Assembly (NCBI RefSeq): GCF_038069945.1
Contig: NZ_JBBPEV010000007.1
Location: forward strand, 1-64,000
Reading direction: 5' to 3'
From: Aquabacterium sp. A3
Lineage (GTDB): Bacteria; Pseudomonadota; Gammaproteobacteria; Burkholderiales; Burkholderiaceae_C
DNA: 64,000 nt
The translations under genes were made by a program, and so were the position numbers. Below are positions 39,231 to 47,860 of this stretch, piece after piece; within the stretch, counting starts at the first letter, position 1; every line of letters starts with the position of its first letter. Under the pieces are notes generated by a model, which saw only the letters and a list, made by a program, of their open reading frames with translations, did not search any database and was not told the DNA's origin.

Positions 39231-39364
39231 CATCAGCCCACACCCAGGCCGGGCTGCCCTGCGGTGCTCGCCATGGGCCGGGGCTGCGGAACTCGCTACG
39301 CGCTCAACGCTGCGCGCCTCGGCGGCATCGAGGCGCCCCTGCGCGGCCTGGGTGTGGGCTGATG
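39231..39364. repeat. Long fold-back (inverted-repeat) intergenic element
   Basis: A perfect 21-base inverted repeat, starting CATCAGCCCACACCCAGGCC at 39231-39251 with its complement at 39344-39364, encloses 92 bases that contain further G/C-rich complementary blocks and the phrase GCGGAACTCGCTACGCGCTC. The whole should fold into one large cruciform or RNA hairpin. Such phrases recur between genes in Comamonadaceae, as I remember them, so it is probably a dispersed palindromic repeat. It begins 31 bases after the catabolic operon and could stop or stabilise its mRNA. Confidence 0.7.
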
Positions 39365-39574
39365 TGGGTGGGGGCGGGCGAGGGGTTGCTTTGCAGCGTC
39401 AGGAGCCGGCCGCTGTCGACAGACCAACTCGCGGTTGGCGCTTGTAAGCTGACATTCGGTCCAGCCGCTGAGCGAATCACAACTGACAATGGAGTGAATT
39501 AGGCGGGAGCACCAATAGAACTACTGCTTCTCCGCCGTGCGGACGCACGTTGCCGACCGTGACCGACATTCGCG

Positions 39575-39753
39575 ATCAAAACTTATGGGCCGCACTCGAT
39601 GCGCAGAACGAAGGCTACGCTGATCTACCTGCGCGCCAAGAACCTCCGTGCCGTGCAACTGCTCCTGGGCCATTCCAAGTTGGAGTCAGCCGTGAGGCAT
39701 TTCGTTGTCGAAGTGGACGACGCACTGAAATCTCCGAGCAGACGGAGATCTGA
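39575..39753 (+). pseudogene. Tyrosine recombinase (integrase) C-terminal remnant, frameshifted
   Basis: From 39575 the frame reads IKTYGPHSMRRTKATLIYLR, then NLRAVQLLLGHSKLESAVRH and VEVDDAL. This is the C-terminal catalytic part of phage-type integrases: H-x-x-R in HSMRRTK, and LLGHSKLESAVRHF where active enzymes have a Tyr (HTKIESTVRYL). Between 39727 and 39728 one base is missing; restoring it gives EISEQTEI and a stop, the normal family ending. The upstream part is absent. The catalytic Tyr position is His here. A decayed scar of a mobile element. Confidence 0.75.
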
Positions 39754-39948
39754 CTTGGTGGAAGTCCCGCAGCCCGGCTCAAACGCCGCTGCTGCGGGGT
39801 ACCACTGGCCGCTGACTGGCGGCCGATTCTGCCCACGCTCCCGGTCACTGCCGAAGGGGCGCTGACGTCACTGCAACCGTGTTGGAGGACAGCTCGAGTC
39901 CAGCCTCTTTCGGTGCCGTTACCCATTCTTGGGCAGCACTGCGGTGCC

Positions 39949-40686
39949 TCAGAATGCGTGGCCTGCGCTTCGCACCGTACGGATGATCATCTCGCTGACG
40001 TCCACATCCGACGGCTGCTCGATCGCGTAGAGCACCGCATTGGCGATTGCGTTGGTTTCGAGCGCGATGCTGCGCAGTTGGTTCACGGCCTCTTTCGTGT
40101 TGTCATCAGAGATGTCGTGGCCAAGTTCTGAGGTCGTCACGCCCGGTGAGATGGTCGTCACACGGATCTTGTCCATCTCCTGGCGCAAGCCTTCCATGAT
40201 CGCGCGCACGGCGTACTTGCTTGCGCAATACACGCCGAACTGGCCGCCAACCGCATGCGCGGCAGTCGATGCGGTGCTCAGGATGTGCCCGCTTCCCTGG
40301 GCCTCCATGATTGGGAGCACGGCCGCGATGCCGTTCAGTACGCCCTTGATGTTGATGTCAACGATGGCATCCCACTCGTCGACCTTCAGCGCGTTCATGG
40401 GCGACACGGGCATCACGCCCGCATTGTTGAAGATGACGTCGACACGGCCAAACTTGTTGTTGGCGAAGTTCACGAAGTTGGCGACGTCAGCGCGGTTCAC
40501 GACGTCAAGCGCACGGAACTCCGCGGTGCCGCCAGCAGTACGAATCTCGGCTGCGATTTTTTCGAGACGGTCCGTGCGGCGCGCGCCGAGGACGACCGTG
40601 TGGCCTGCAGCGCCAAGCGTGCGGGCGGTGGCTTCGCCAATGCCGCTGCTGGCGCCGGTGATGAGGACGACTTTGCTGCTGTTCAT
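39949..40686 (-). CDS. SDR-family oxidoreductase
   Basis: 245 aa NAD(P)-dependent short-chain dehydrogenase. The cofactor motif is LITGASSGIGEATARTLG near residue 8, and an Arg-rich following strand (GARRTDRLEK) suggests NADP preference. NNAGVMPVSPMNAL near 88, the catalytic Ser near 139 and YCASKYAVRA (Tyr, Lys) near 153 are intact. GGAGAATTCTC precedes the ATG. Divergent from an AraC regulator of the same type as the hchA regulator, with the shared box between. Substrate unknown; a carbonyl or quinone is likely. Confidence 0.92.
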   Translation of the reverse strand: MNSSKVVLITGASSGIGEATARTLGAAGHTVVLGARRTDRLEKIAAEIRTAGGTAEFRALDVVNRADVANFVNFANNKFGRVDVIFNNAGVMPVSPMNALKVDEWDAIVDINIKGVLNGIAAVLPIMEAQGSGHILSTASTAAHAVGGQFGVYCASKYAVRAIMEGLRQEMDKIRVTTISPGVTTSELGHDISDDNTKEAVNQLRSIALETNAIANAVLYAIEQPSDVDVSEMIIRTVRSAGHAF

Positions 40687-40772
40687 GAGAATTCTCCGTG
40701 TGGGATGGGTGGGTTTTGCGTGAGAGAGAGCATCGGCCTCGGGGGCTGTTTTGGGAATACATGAAGCTGCAG

Positions 40773-40793
40773 CGTGATTGCCTGATCCTCCAA
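40773..40793 (+). promoter_or_regulatory. Shared box upstream of an AraC_N regulator (copy 2)
   Basis: The element contains ATTGCCTGATCCTCCAA and is 19/21 identical to the element at 31082-31102. It lies 48 bases before the AraC start and 86 bases before the divergent SDR start. The same placement between a regulator and a divergent detoxification-type gene at both loci supports a binding site for this AraC subfamily. Confidence 0.6.
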
Positions 40794-40841
40794 ACCATGA
40801 AGTGCACTGATAGACGCCTGCGGAATCTGCGCGTATCGTCC

Positions 40842-41756
40842 ATGCTCATGGGTAAGCCAATCAATGAGTTGCGCCGAGACAGCTTCAGAGAGCTAGCCCG
40901 GCTGATCGTCAAAAACTCCAACGGGGATGGAATGCACCCCGTCGCGATCGATGCTCTGCAGTGCATCCGCATGTCGACGCCCAACCATGAATTGCCGCAC
41001 GTGTACAACCCTTGCTTGTGCGTGATCGTGCAGGGCGAGAAGCAGGTTCTGCTGGAGAGTGAGACCTACCGCTACGCGCCGCAGCAGTTCCTTGCGGTGT
41101 CGGTGAGCTTGCCTTTGTTCGGCCAGGTGCTCGTCGCAAGCGCAGACGCGCCCTATCTTTGCCTTGCGATTGACCTGGACGCGAGCACGATCGCCGATCT
41201 GCTTGCACAGATGGACGACGCAGACTGGCCACGAGGCGAAACGGCGCGCGGCCTGTTCGTCGGCGATCTTGACGACGCGACGCTGGCGTCGGTCGTCAGG
41301 CTTGCGCGGCTTCTCGATGAGCCCCACGACATCCCGGTGCTGGCTCCTCTGGCATTGCGAGAATTCCACTACCGGCTGTTGCGCGGTCCGTACGGCCCTA
41401 CGGTGGCACAAATGGCGATCGCGAGCAGCAACACGCACAAGATTGGACAAGTCATCCGGCACATGCGCGCGAATTTCGCAGAGCCGATCCGTGTGGAGGA
41501 ACTCGCATCGCAAGCGAACATGAGCCCGTCGTCCTTTCATCAGCACTTCAAGGCCTTGACGGCCATGAGCCCATTGCAATATCAGAAGCGGTTGCGGCTC
41601 ACGGAGGCCCGCGGGCTGCTGCTGGGCGGCGGCATGGACGCTGCCAGTGCAGCATATCGGGTGGGTTATCAGAGCGTGTCTCAGTTCAGTCGCGAGTACG
41701 CACGGCTGTTCGGGGCGCCCCCGATGCGAGACGTTGAGGCCTTGCGACGTGGCTAG
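40842..41756 (+). CDS. AraC-family regulator (AraC_N type) divergent from the SDR gene
   Basis: 304 aa from ATG 40842 (40848 is an equal alternative). The AraC_N domain includes YNPCLCVIVQGEKQVLLESE and LAVSVSLPLFGQVLVAS. Two C-terminal helix-turn-helix motifs follow: IRVEELASQANMSPSSFHQH and DAASAAYRVGYQSVSQFSRE. Same architecture as the regulator at 31172-32071 but clearly diverged. A frame extending back to 40698 would swallow the shared box, so the shorter start is preferred. Probably controls the divergent SDR gene. Confidence 0.88.
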   Translation: MLMGKPINELRRDSFRELARLIVKNSNGDGMHPVAIDALQCIRMSTPNHELPHVYNPCLCVIVQGEKQVLLESETYRYAPQQFLAVSVSLPLFGQVLVASADAPYLCLAIDLDASTIADLLAQMDDADWPRGETARGLFVGDLDDATLASVVRLARLLDEPHDIPVLAPLALREFHYRLLRGPYGPTVAQMAIASSNTHKIGQVIRHMRANFAEPIRVEELASQANMSPSSFHQHFKALTAMSPLQYQKRLRLTEARGLLLGGGMDAASAAYRVGYQSVSQFSREYARLFGAPPMRDVEALRRG

Positions 41757-41758
41757 GC

Positions 41759-41794
41759 GCAGTGCACGGCTTTTCTTCCCGGCCGGTGCACTGC
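41759..41794. terminator. Hairpin between convergent AraC genes, possible terminator
   Basis: GCAGTGCAC (41759-41767) and GTGCACTGC (41786-41794) are perfect inverse copies with an 18-base loop containing TTTTCTT. It lies three bases after the stop of one AraC gene and 133 bases before the end of the convergent one. No T-run follows the stem, so any termination would be weak or bidirectional. Confidence 0.35.
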
Positions 41795-41927
41795 ACTTCG
41801 CTAGGCCTTCCGCGCGAGCCGTTGCCTCGTCGCCTCAAGCCTGTGAAAATTTGCGCGCTCAACAGCACCTTCAGCCATGAAACGCCGATAGGCCAGAACC
41901 AGATGCCTGCAAGTCGTGGCGGGCAGC

Positions 41928-42962
41928 TCAAGACAGCCTTGCTCTCCAGGCACTGGGCGTGAGCCCTGTCCATTGCTTGAACGCTCGGGTGAAGTTCGCA
42001 GGGTCGGCATAGCCCAGCATCTGAGCGATCTGCGCTACCTCCAGCACTGGGCGGTTCAGCAACGACAGGGCATCTCTGCGGCGCGCCATGTTGAGAAGGT
42101 CCATGTAGCCCACCCCCTGATCACGCAGCCGGCGACGCAAAGTCCGGGTGCTCATGTGCAGCCGTTCGGCCAAGGCCTCGAAACTGGGGTAGCCATCGAC
42201 CTGCTGCACCAACTCGTGTCGCACCCGTTCTGCGATGTCGTCCATGCGCTTACCCAGCAGCCGCTCCAGTTGCTCGCATTGGCTCAATGCATCATTCAAC
42301 GCCAGCGCACTGGCGTTCGGAAGCGGGGTATCCAGCAGGTGCTCGGGAAGACGGATGCAGCATGCCGGCATGCCCCAGTGGACGTTGCCCAAACGATCGC
42401 GCACCGAGTCGGCCCACGGCGGCTTGTCGAAATCGAACCAGATGACCATGTACTGTGACGCACCACGGTGGAGACCCAGGATACCGCGGGCAAAGCCAGC
42501 CACCATGGCCTCCAGCACGGTATGGCGGTGTGCGGCCGGGACCAGGGCTGGCTGTACTTGAAAAGACAGCGTGCAGACGCTGTCGATGGTCGATATGCCC
42601 AGCGTCAGACCCACGCCGTAGAAGCGCCAAAAACGGCGGCACAAAGCGAGGGCCTCGCGCCCTGTCGTGCTGGACAACACGGCCGCGCCCAGCGGCCCTA
42701 ACGCCGTCGGCGGGATCCGCCAGCCCATCTCGACGCCAATGCACACCTCAGGCCCTAGCAAGTCTCCGACGGCGCTCAGCAGGCACAGGTACTCGGGCAT
42801 CGACAGCTCATGCCCAGATGCGATGCGCGAAGCCGAGATCCCAGCGCGTCGCAGGACCTGCTGTCGCGCATGCCCATGTTCCTCTGCCAGCGCCAGGTAG
42901 CTGCGCGTGAACAGCGCAGGAACCGTGACTGCTTGCAGGGATTCGTTTTCGGATGAGGGCAT
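41928..42962 (-). CDS. AraC-family regulator divergent from the amidase
   Basis: 344 aa from ATG 42962. The N-terminal arabinose-binding-like domain of OruR/ArgR type (GVEMGWRIPPTALGPLGAAV) is followed by the AraC helix-turn-helix pair: PSFEALAERLHMSTRTLRRR and VLEVAQIAQMLGYADPANFT. Same class as the regulator at 32730-33737. Divergent from the amidase with 112 bases between; likely its regulator. Codon composition is a little less GC-rich than the flanking backbone. Confidence 0.9.
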   Translation of the reverse strand: MPSSENESLQAVTVPALFTRSYLALAEEHGHARQQVLRRAGISASRIASGHELSMPEYLCLLSAVGDLLGPEVCIGVEMGWRIPPTALGPLGAAVLSSTTGREALALCRRFWRFYGVGLTLGISTIDSVCTLSFQVQPALVPAAHRHTVLEAMVAGFARGILGLHRGASQYMVIWFDFDKPPWADSVRDRLGNVHWGMPACCIRLPEHLLDTPLPNASALALNDALSQCEQLERLLGKRMDDIAERVRHELVQQVDGYPSFEALAERLHMSTRTLRRRLRDQGVGYMDLLNMARRRDALSLLNRPVLEVAQIAQMLGYADPANFTRAFKQWTGLTPSAWRARLS

Positions 42963-43074
42963 CGGTCGTGAACGGTTGGCCGAAATTGACAAGCATTATG
43001 GCCGCAGCGTCTCTCACGCCGTGCCGTGCCGCACGTCAACAATCCCGCGTCGCCAACGAGAAGGACCGCCCAGA

Positions 43075-44574
43075 ATGAGTGCCACCGACAACTTGCAAAG
43101 CGCCAGGGATCTCGCCAAGGATTTGGCTGCCGGACGCCTGGGAAGCCGAGATCTGCTGGAGCAGCATCTGTCCAGGATCAAAGACCGCAATGCCGCCGTC
43201 AATGCCGTGGTTGCGGTGGCCCTGGAGAAGGCACGCATCCGAGCCGACGAGGCCGATGCCGCCATCCGTCGGGGCGAGTGTTGGGGGCCGCTGCATGGCC
43301 TGCCGATGACGATCAAGGACACTTGGGAAGTGCCCAGCATGCCATGTACCGCAGGCGCACCAGAGTACGCCAACCACCGCCCGCAGCAGCCTGCGCCCGT
43401 GGTGCAGCGACTCCAGCAAGCAGGCGCCATCATCTTTGGCAAAACCAACGTGCCTTACAAGGCGCTGGACATCCAGACCGACAATCCGGTCTACGGTCTC
43501 AGCCGCAACCCATGGGCGCCAGAGCTGACCACGGGTGGCTCATCGGGTGGTGCGGCCGCAGCGCTTGCATGCGGCTTCACACCATTGGAAGTCGGCAGCG
43601 ACATCGGCGGGTCGATCCGCATTCCAGCCCACTTCTGTGGCGTCTATGGACACAAGACCACGCACGGGATGATCTCGATGCGCGGCCACGTCCCGGCCGA
43701 ACCAGGGCACATCGGGGAGCCGGACCTCGGGGTGGCCGGCCCCATGGCGCGCAGCGCAGACGATCTCGCATTTTTGCTGGACATCATCACGGTGCCTCCA
43801 CCCGGCACGCAGCCCGGCTGGCGACTGGATCTTCCGCCACCGAGGCACGATCGTCTGGCTGATTTCCGGGTACTGATGTGGACCGAGGACGACGATTGCC
43901 CCATTGATTCGCGCCTGGCCAGCGCGTACGGGAATCTTGTGGAGCAGCTTTCACAAGCAGGGGCTAAAGTGAGCCGCGGCGCCCCTGCAAACCTGGGGCT
44001 CATGGACCTGTACCCCAACTACACCTTGCAGATGGGCGCACTGATGAAGGCCTGGCTGACGAGAGGTGAGCGGATGGCAAAGGGCATGGTGGCGCCGGCC
44101 ATGGGCTGGACGCCGGCTTTGCTGCGGACGTTGGCGAAGGTCATGGATTCGCCCAAATGCATCGACAAGTTCGTGGAAGGCATGACCATGAGCCACAGCC
44201 GTTGGCTGAAGGTGATCGAAGATTCGCTCGTTCTGCGAGAACGGTTCATGGCCGCCTTTGAGCAATACGATGTGATCCTGGCTCCCCCCACGATGACAAC
44301 AGCCTTCCCCCACGACGCCTCGCTCTTCGCCACGCGCAAGCTGGTGGTCGAGGGGCGCGCCCGCCATTACAGCGACCTCTTCATGTGGATTGCCCCTGCC
44401 ACAGTGCTGGGCCTGCCCGCCACCAGCGCACCGATCGCTCGAACATCGGAAGGGCTGCCGGTCAATGTGCAGATCATCGGCGCCCCCTACGAGGACCGGA
44501 AGACCATCCAGTTTGCAAAGTTGTTGTCCGAGATGCGAGGAGAGGTGTTGGCGCCGATGGCGGGGCGCCGGTAA
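43075..44574 (+). CDS. Amidase (amidase-signature family)
   Basis: 499 aa from ATG 43075 with GAAGGA upstream. The Ser-cisSer-Lys triad is visible: Lys in GLPMTIKDTWEV near 82, cis-Ser and nucleophile in TTGGSSGGAAAALACG and GSDIGGSIRIPA near 160-185. The family hydrolyses amide bonds of varied substrates. A C-terminal VNVQIIGAPYEDRKTI closes the fold. No signal peptide. Stands alone under a divergent AraC regulator, so it is probably an inducible catabolic amidase; the substrate is not readable. Confidence 0.92.
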   Translation: MSATDNLQSARDLAKDLAAGRLGSRDLLEQHLSRIKDRNAAVNAVVAVALEKARIRADEADAAIRRGECWGPLHGLPMTIKDTWEVPSMPCTAGAPEYANHRPQQPAPVVQRLQQAGAIIFGKTNVPYKALDIQTDNPVYGLSRNPWAPELTTGGSSGGAAAALACGFTPLEVGSDIGGSIRIPAHFCGVYGHKTTHGMISMRGHVPAEPGHIGEPDLGVAGPMARSADDLAFLLDIITVPPPGTQPGWRLDLPPPRHDRLADFRVLMWTEDDDCPIDSRLASAYGNLVEQLSQAGAKVSRGAPANLGLMDLYPNYTLQMGALMKAWLTRGERMAKGMVAPAMGWTPALLRTLAKVMDSPKCIDKFVEGMTMSHSRWLKVIEDSLVLRERFMAAFEQYDVILAPPTMTTAFPHDASLFATRKLVVEGRARHYSDLFMWIAPATVLGLPATSAPIARTSEGLPVNVQIIGAPYEDRKTIQFAKLLSEMRGEVLAPMAGRR

Positions 44575-44745
44575 GAGTGGCATCTGACGAAAAATGCCCA
44601 CGGGTCTGCAGAGAGGGCTGTGTGCTGGACGCTGGGGCGTGCGCATGCCCGTCACGGATTTGAATTGCTTTGTGAATAGATCAGTGCGTGGAGGCTCCCC
44701 GACCCGGCGTCAAGCGCTGCCAGACCTTCTGGCGGGGTTTGCCCC

Positions 44746-44919
44746 ATGGTGTCGCCCGTCAGTGCGCAACGAAACTCCACGGCCCGGAGCTTCGTTCGCG
44801 GTGCTGCAGGCTGGTGGACGAACGCTGATATTGCCGAAAAGGTGTCGGCGCTCAAGACCGAGCGCCATTTCCGGGAGCGCATGGCGCGTGGCGAAGACGC
44901 CCACCCAAGCCCCAAGTGA
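44746..44919 (+). other. Gap of about 380 bases with one weak 57-codon frame
   Basis: Between the amidase (end 44574) and yjdM (44959) I see no clear gene. One frame from an ATG at 44746 to a TGA at 44919 gives 57 aa; its second half (ADIAEKVSALKTERHFRERM) is charged and helical and could be the tail of a decayed gene. No ribosome-binding site of note and no recognised family. No tRNA, repeat or convincing terminator was found in the rest of the gap. Confidence 0.2.
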
Positions 44920-44958
44920 GGCCATGCCCCCACAGTTGGCGGGGTTATCATCCCGCCA

Positions 44959-45300
44959 ATGAGCACCCTGCCCCCCTGCCCCCAATGCGCCTCGGTCTAC
45001 ACCTACGAAGATGGCGCCAACCTCGTCTGCCCTGAATGTGGCCATGAATGGCCAGCGGCCGCAGCGGCCGAGGCCGAGCCGGTGGCCAAGGTGTGGAAGG
45101 ACGCGCACGGCAACCTGCTGGCCGATGGCGACACCGTCACCCTGGTCAAAGACCTGAAGATCAAGGGCTCGTCGGCCGTGATCAAGGTGGGCACCAAGGT
45201 GAAGAACATCCGCCTGATCGACGGCGATCACGACATCGACTGCAAGATCGAGGGCTTTGGCCCCATGCAGCTGAAGTCGGAGTTCATCAAGAAAGCCTGA
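44959..45300 (+). CDS. yjdM: Zinc-ribbon protein YjdM (PhnA family)
   Basis: 113 aa. An N-terminal zinc ribbon with two CxxC knuckles ([15 protein letters not shown] and [10 protein letters not shown]) precedes the PhnA C-terminal beta domain: [20 protein letters not shown], then [16 protein letters not shown]. Historically called alkylphosphonate utilisation protein PhnA, but it is not part of the C-P lyase, and its function is not settled. Single gene; 14 bases overlap the convergent methyltransferase gene. Confidence 0.95.
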   Translation: MSTLPPCPQCASVYTYEDGANLVCPECGHEWPAAAAAEAEPVAKVWKDAHGNLLADGDTVTLVKDLKIKGSSAVIKVGTKVKNIRLIDGDHDIDCKIEGFGPMQLKSEFIKKA

Positions 45301-46264
45301 ACACCAGCACCTTCAGCCCCCGCTCGGGCTGCGCATCCGGAAAGCCCGCCGGGTTGGCCAGGCGTTGCATGAATTGCAGCTCGGGGGCCTCGGCGGCCAC
45401 CACGTCCTGGATGAAGGCGGGGGTGTATTTGGGCGAGTTCAGACACAGCAGGGCATGGCCCCCGGGCGTCAGCAGGCCGGGCAGTCGGCGCGCCAGGCGG
45501 GCGTAGTCTTTCTCGGCCACGAAGCTGCCCTTTTGGTATGACGGTGGGTCGGCGATCACGAGCTGGTACGGCCCCATGCGGCCGATCTTGCCCCACGATG
45601 AGAAGATGTCGTGCGGCAAGAAGCTGGCGCCCGTGCCCAGGCCGTTGAGCTGGTGGTTGGCCTTGCCGATGCCCAGGGCACCGGCAGCCATGTCCACGTT
45701 GACGACCTGTGTGGCGCCGCCTTGGCGCGCGGCCACTGAAAACGCGCAGGTGTAGGCAAACAGGTTGAGCACCTTGAAGCGCTCACCGGGCCGCTGTGTC
45801 AGGGCCTGCGTCACGTGTTCGGCCACATGCTTGCGCACCCAGCGGCGGCCCTCGGCCATGTCCAGAAACAGCCCGTGGTTGTAGCCGCGCATCAGGTGCA
45901 CCCGAAAGCGCGCCCCGGCTTCCGTCACCACGTGCGGATCGGGCACGGCGCCGGCCAGCACGCGCGTGGCGGCGCGCACCTCGTCGCGGTGTTGCAGCAC
46001 CAGGTTCAAGGGCTGGCCGGGCGCCAGCGTGGCCCAGCGCACGGCCAGCGCCTGGTGCACCGCCTCGGCCTGGGCCAGGGTGGTGTCGCTCACGGGCGCA
46101 AAGCAGGTGAGCAGCCACACGGGGGCGTACCAGTCCAGCGTCCAGGCGTCGCAGCCGGGGTGGGTGCCGCCACGGCCATGAAAGCAGCGTTGGGCGTCGG
46201 CGGGCAGGGTGGGCAGGGCGCCGATGGCGTCCAGCAACGGTTGCAGCAAAAGCAGGTGGGGCAC
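45287..46264 (-). CDS. Class I SAM-dependent methyltransferase, RlmI/RlmK-like
   Basis: 325 aa from a GTG at 46264 (start uncertain, since the frame stays open upstream). The Rossmann fold has [19 protein letters not shown] near 187, [16 protein letters not shown] near 210 and the catalytic-type motif [13 protein letters not shown] near 255. [16 protein letters not shown] follows. The pattern matches the YccW/RlmI group that methylates 23S rRNA cytosine or guanine, but here the N-terminal PUA domain is not evident and the target is uncertain. Confidence 0.8.
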   Translation of the reverse strand: MPHLLLLQPLLDAIGALPTLPADAQRCFHGRGGTHPGCDAWTLDWYAPVWLLTCFAPVSDTTLAQAEAVHQALAVRWATLAPGQPLNLVLQHRDEVRAATRVLAGAVPDPHVVTEAGARFRVHLMRGYNHGLFLDMAEGRRWVRKHVAEHVTQALTQRPGERFKVLNLFAYTCAFSVAARQGGATQVVNVDMAAGALGIGKANHQLNGLGTGASFLPHDIFSSWGKIGRMGPYQLVIADPPSYQKGSFVAEKDYARLARRLPGLLTPGGHALLCLNSPKYTPAFIQDVVAAEAPELQFMQRLANPAGFPDAQPERGLKVLVFRLS

Positions 46265-46360
46265 AGCTTGAATCCCTAGACTTAGTGATGGGCAGCGCGC
46301 CGTGGCCACATGAGACTGGCGGGCTGCCAGCGAGCCGGCAGTGTCATCAAAGGAACATCC

Positions 46361-47149
46361 ATGAAATACCCCGGACGGGTCATCAAACAAGGCGAACGCG
46401 ACGCCCGCATTGTCAAGGCATTGAAGACGGCGCTGAACAAGGCGCTGGTGCTGCGCGGTGACGAGGCCTTGCAGCTCGACCCCGACAACCCGCATTTCGG
46501 GCCCTCGATGAAGCGGGCGGTCAAGCTGTTCCAGGCCCGCCATCTGGACGACCAGGGCCTGCCGCTGAAGATCGATGGCGAGGTGGGCTCGCTGACCTGG
46601 TCGGCCCTGTTCGGGGCCGAGCGCGTGCCCCAGGCCGAGGTGGTGAAGAACCCGTTCATCGCCGCCGTGCTGGCCCAGGCGGCCTCGCAGGTGGGCGTGA
46701 TGGAGGTGCCGCGCAACAGCAACCGGGGCCCCGAGGTGGACGCTTACCTCAAGCGCACCGGGGTGCCCGTGGGCCTGGCCTGGTGCTGTGCCTTCACCTA
46801 CTGGTGTTTTGACGAGGCCGCGCTGGCCGCAGGGCGCCCCAACCCCATGGTGAAGACGGCCGGTTGCCTGGCCCACTGGAACAAGGCGCCCGCACGGGGC
46901 GCGCGCCGCATCAGCGTGCGCGAGGCCACCGACAACCCGGCGCTGGTGCAGCCGGGCATGGTCTTCATCATGGACTTTGGGGGCGGCAAGGGGCACACGG
47001 GCTTTGTCGAGCGGGTGGAAGGCGGCTACGTGCACACCATCGAGGGCAACACCGATGCCTCTCAAACCCGCGAGGGCGGTGGTGTGTACCGCCTTCAGCG
47101 CAAGCTGGGCAGCATCAACCGGGGCTTCATCGATTACGCCGGGGTGTGA
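46361..47149 (+). CDS. Peptidoglycan-binding plus CHAP-type hydrolase
   Basis: 262 aa from ATG 46361 with AAAGGAAC upstream. Residues 15-85 form a peptidoglycan-binding domain (PHFGPSMKRAVKLFQARHLD). Residues 105-260 form a CHAP/NlpC-like amidase: catalytic Cys in LAWCCAFTYWCFDEAA near 144, His in GGGKGHTGFVERV near 213 and EGNTD near 228. No signal peptide is visible, which resembles phage endolysin-type enzymes more than secreted autolysins. No other phage genes are near. Overlaps the convergent TetR gene by 16 bases. Confidence 0.82.
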   Translation: MKYPGRVIKQGERDARIVKALKTALNKALVLRGDEALQLDPDNPHFGPSMKRAVKLFQARHLDDQGLPLKIDGEVGSLTWSALFGAERVPQAEVVKNPFIAAVLAQAASQVGVMEVPRNSNRGPEVDAYLKRTGVPVGLAWCCAFTYWCFDEAALAAGRPNPMVKTAGCLAHWNKAPARGARRISVREATDNPALVQPGMVFIMDFGGGKGHTGFVERVEGGYVHTIEGNTDASQTREGGGVYRLQRKLGSINRGFIDYAGV

Positions 47150-47760
47150 GCGCTGGCGGGCGGGCCCATCACCAGGGTGGCGAAGGTCTGGGTCACCTCG
47201 TCGAGCAGGGTGTCGCGCAGGGGGCCCATGGGGCATTCCTGGCCCAGTGAGCCGTCCAGCAGCAGGCTGGCCATGCCGTGCACATGGGCCCAGTACACCA
47301 TGCACAGGGCCGGGCTGGCCTGCGCGCCATGCACCATCGACACCAGCTCGATCAGGGTGGCCTGGGCGGCTTGCCCGGCGGCCTGCACGGCCGGAAAGCG
47401 CGCGGGGTCGCAGGTTTCGGGCCTGAACATCACGCGAAACACACCCGGGTTGCGCAGCGCAAAGTCGATGTAGGCGCGCCCCGAGGCGATCACGGCGCCG
47501 CGCAGGTCGTGCGCCGCCAGGGTGTTGGCCTGGGCCAGGTCGCGCCCCAGCTCGTGAAAGCCTTCGGCCACCAGCTCGGCCAGGATGGATTCGCGGTCGC
47601 CAAAGTGGTGGTAGGGCGCCTGGTGCGTGACGCCCGCGCGGCGCGCCACCTCGCGCATGCTCAGGCCGCTGACGCCCGCGTCATTGAGCAGCGCGCGGGC
47701 CGTGTGCAGGATCTCTTGCCGCAGGTCGCGGCCTGGGGTGGCGCGGGTGGAGGTTGCCAT
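47134..47760 (-). CDS. TetR-family transcriptional repressor
   Basis: 208 aa from ATG 47760. The N-terminal helix-turn-helix (GLSMREVARRAGVTHQAPYH then HFGDRESILAEL) is followed by a WHG-type ligand domain with GVFRVMFRPE and VYWAHVHGMASLLL. Divergent from the flavodoxin-fold oxidoreductase gene, and two palindromic sites lie between them. It probably represses both itself and the reductase and is released by a quinone-like or electrophilic ligand (inference). Confidence 0.9.
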   Translation of the reverse strand: MATSTRATPGRDLRQEILHTARALLNDAGVSGLSMREVARRAGVTHQAPYHHFGDRESILAELVAEGFHELGRDLAQANTLAAHDLRGAVIASGRAYIDFALRNPGVFRVMFRPETCDPARFPAVQAAGQAAQATLIELVSMVHGAQASPALCMVYWAHVHGMASLLLDGSLGQECPMGPLRDTLLDEVTQTFATLVMGPPASAHTPA

Positions 47761-47786
47761 GGCGTCATCATGCGGCATGCCAGCCA

Positions 47787-47845
47787 CTTGACAGTGTCTA
47801 GTGTTGAACTTTAGCATGGCGCCATTGCTGCTAGACAGTGTCAAG
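47787..47845. promoter_or_regulatory. Double TetR-type operator between divergent genes
   Basis: Two 15-base near-palindromes, CTTGACAGTGTCTAG (47787-47801) and CTAGACAGTGTCAAG (47831-47845), share the core GACA-G-TGTC. Their centres are 44 bases apart, about four helical turns. Each contains a TTGACA-like -35 hexamer, one per strand, so a bound repressor would cover both divergent promoters. Confidence 0.75.
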
Positions 47846-47860
47846 TCATCGAGGCCATCC

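Noticed and set aside
44959..45300. Phosphonate utilisation locus, suggested by the PhnA name
   Set aside because: No phnC-P or C-P lyase genes are adjacent, and PhnA/YjdM is not required for C-P lyase.
46361..47149. Prophage lysis cassette around the CHAP hydrolase
   Set aside because: There is no holin, spanin or structural phage gene nearby; neighbours are ordinary chromosomal genes.
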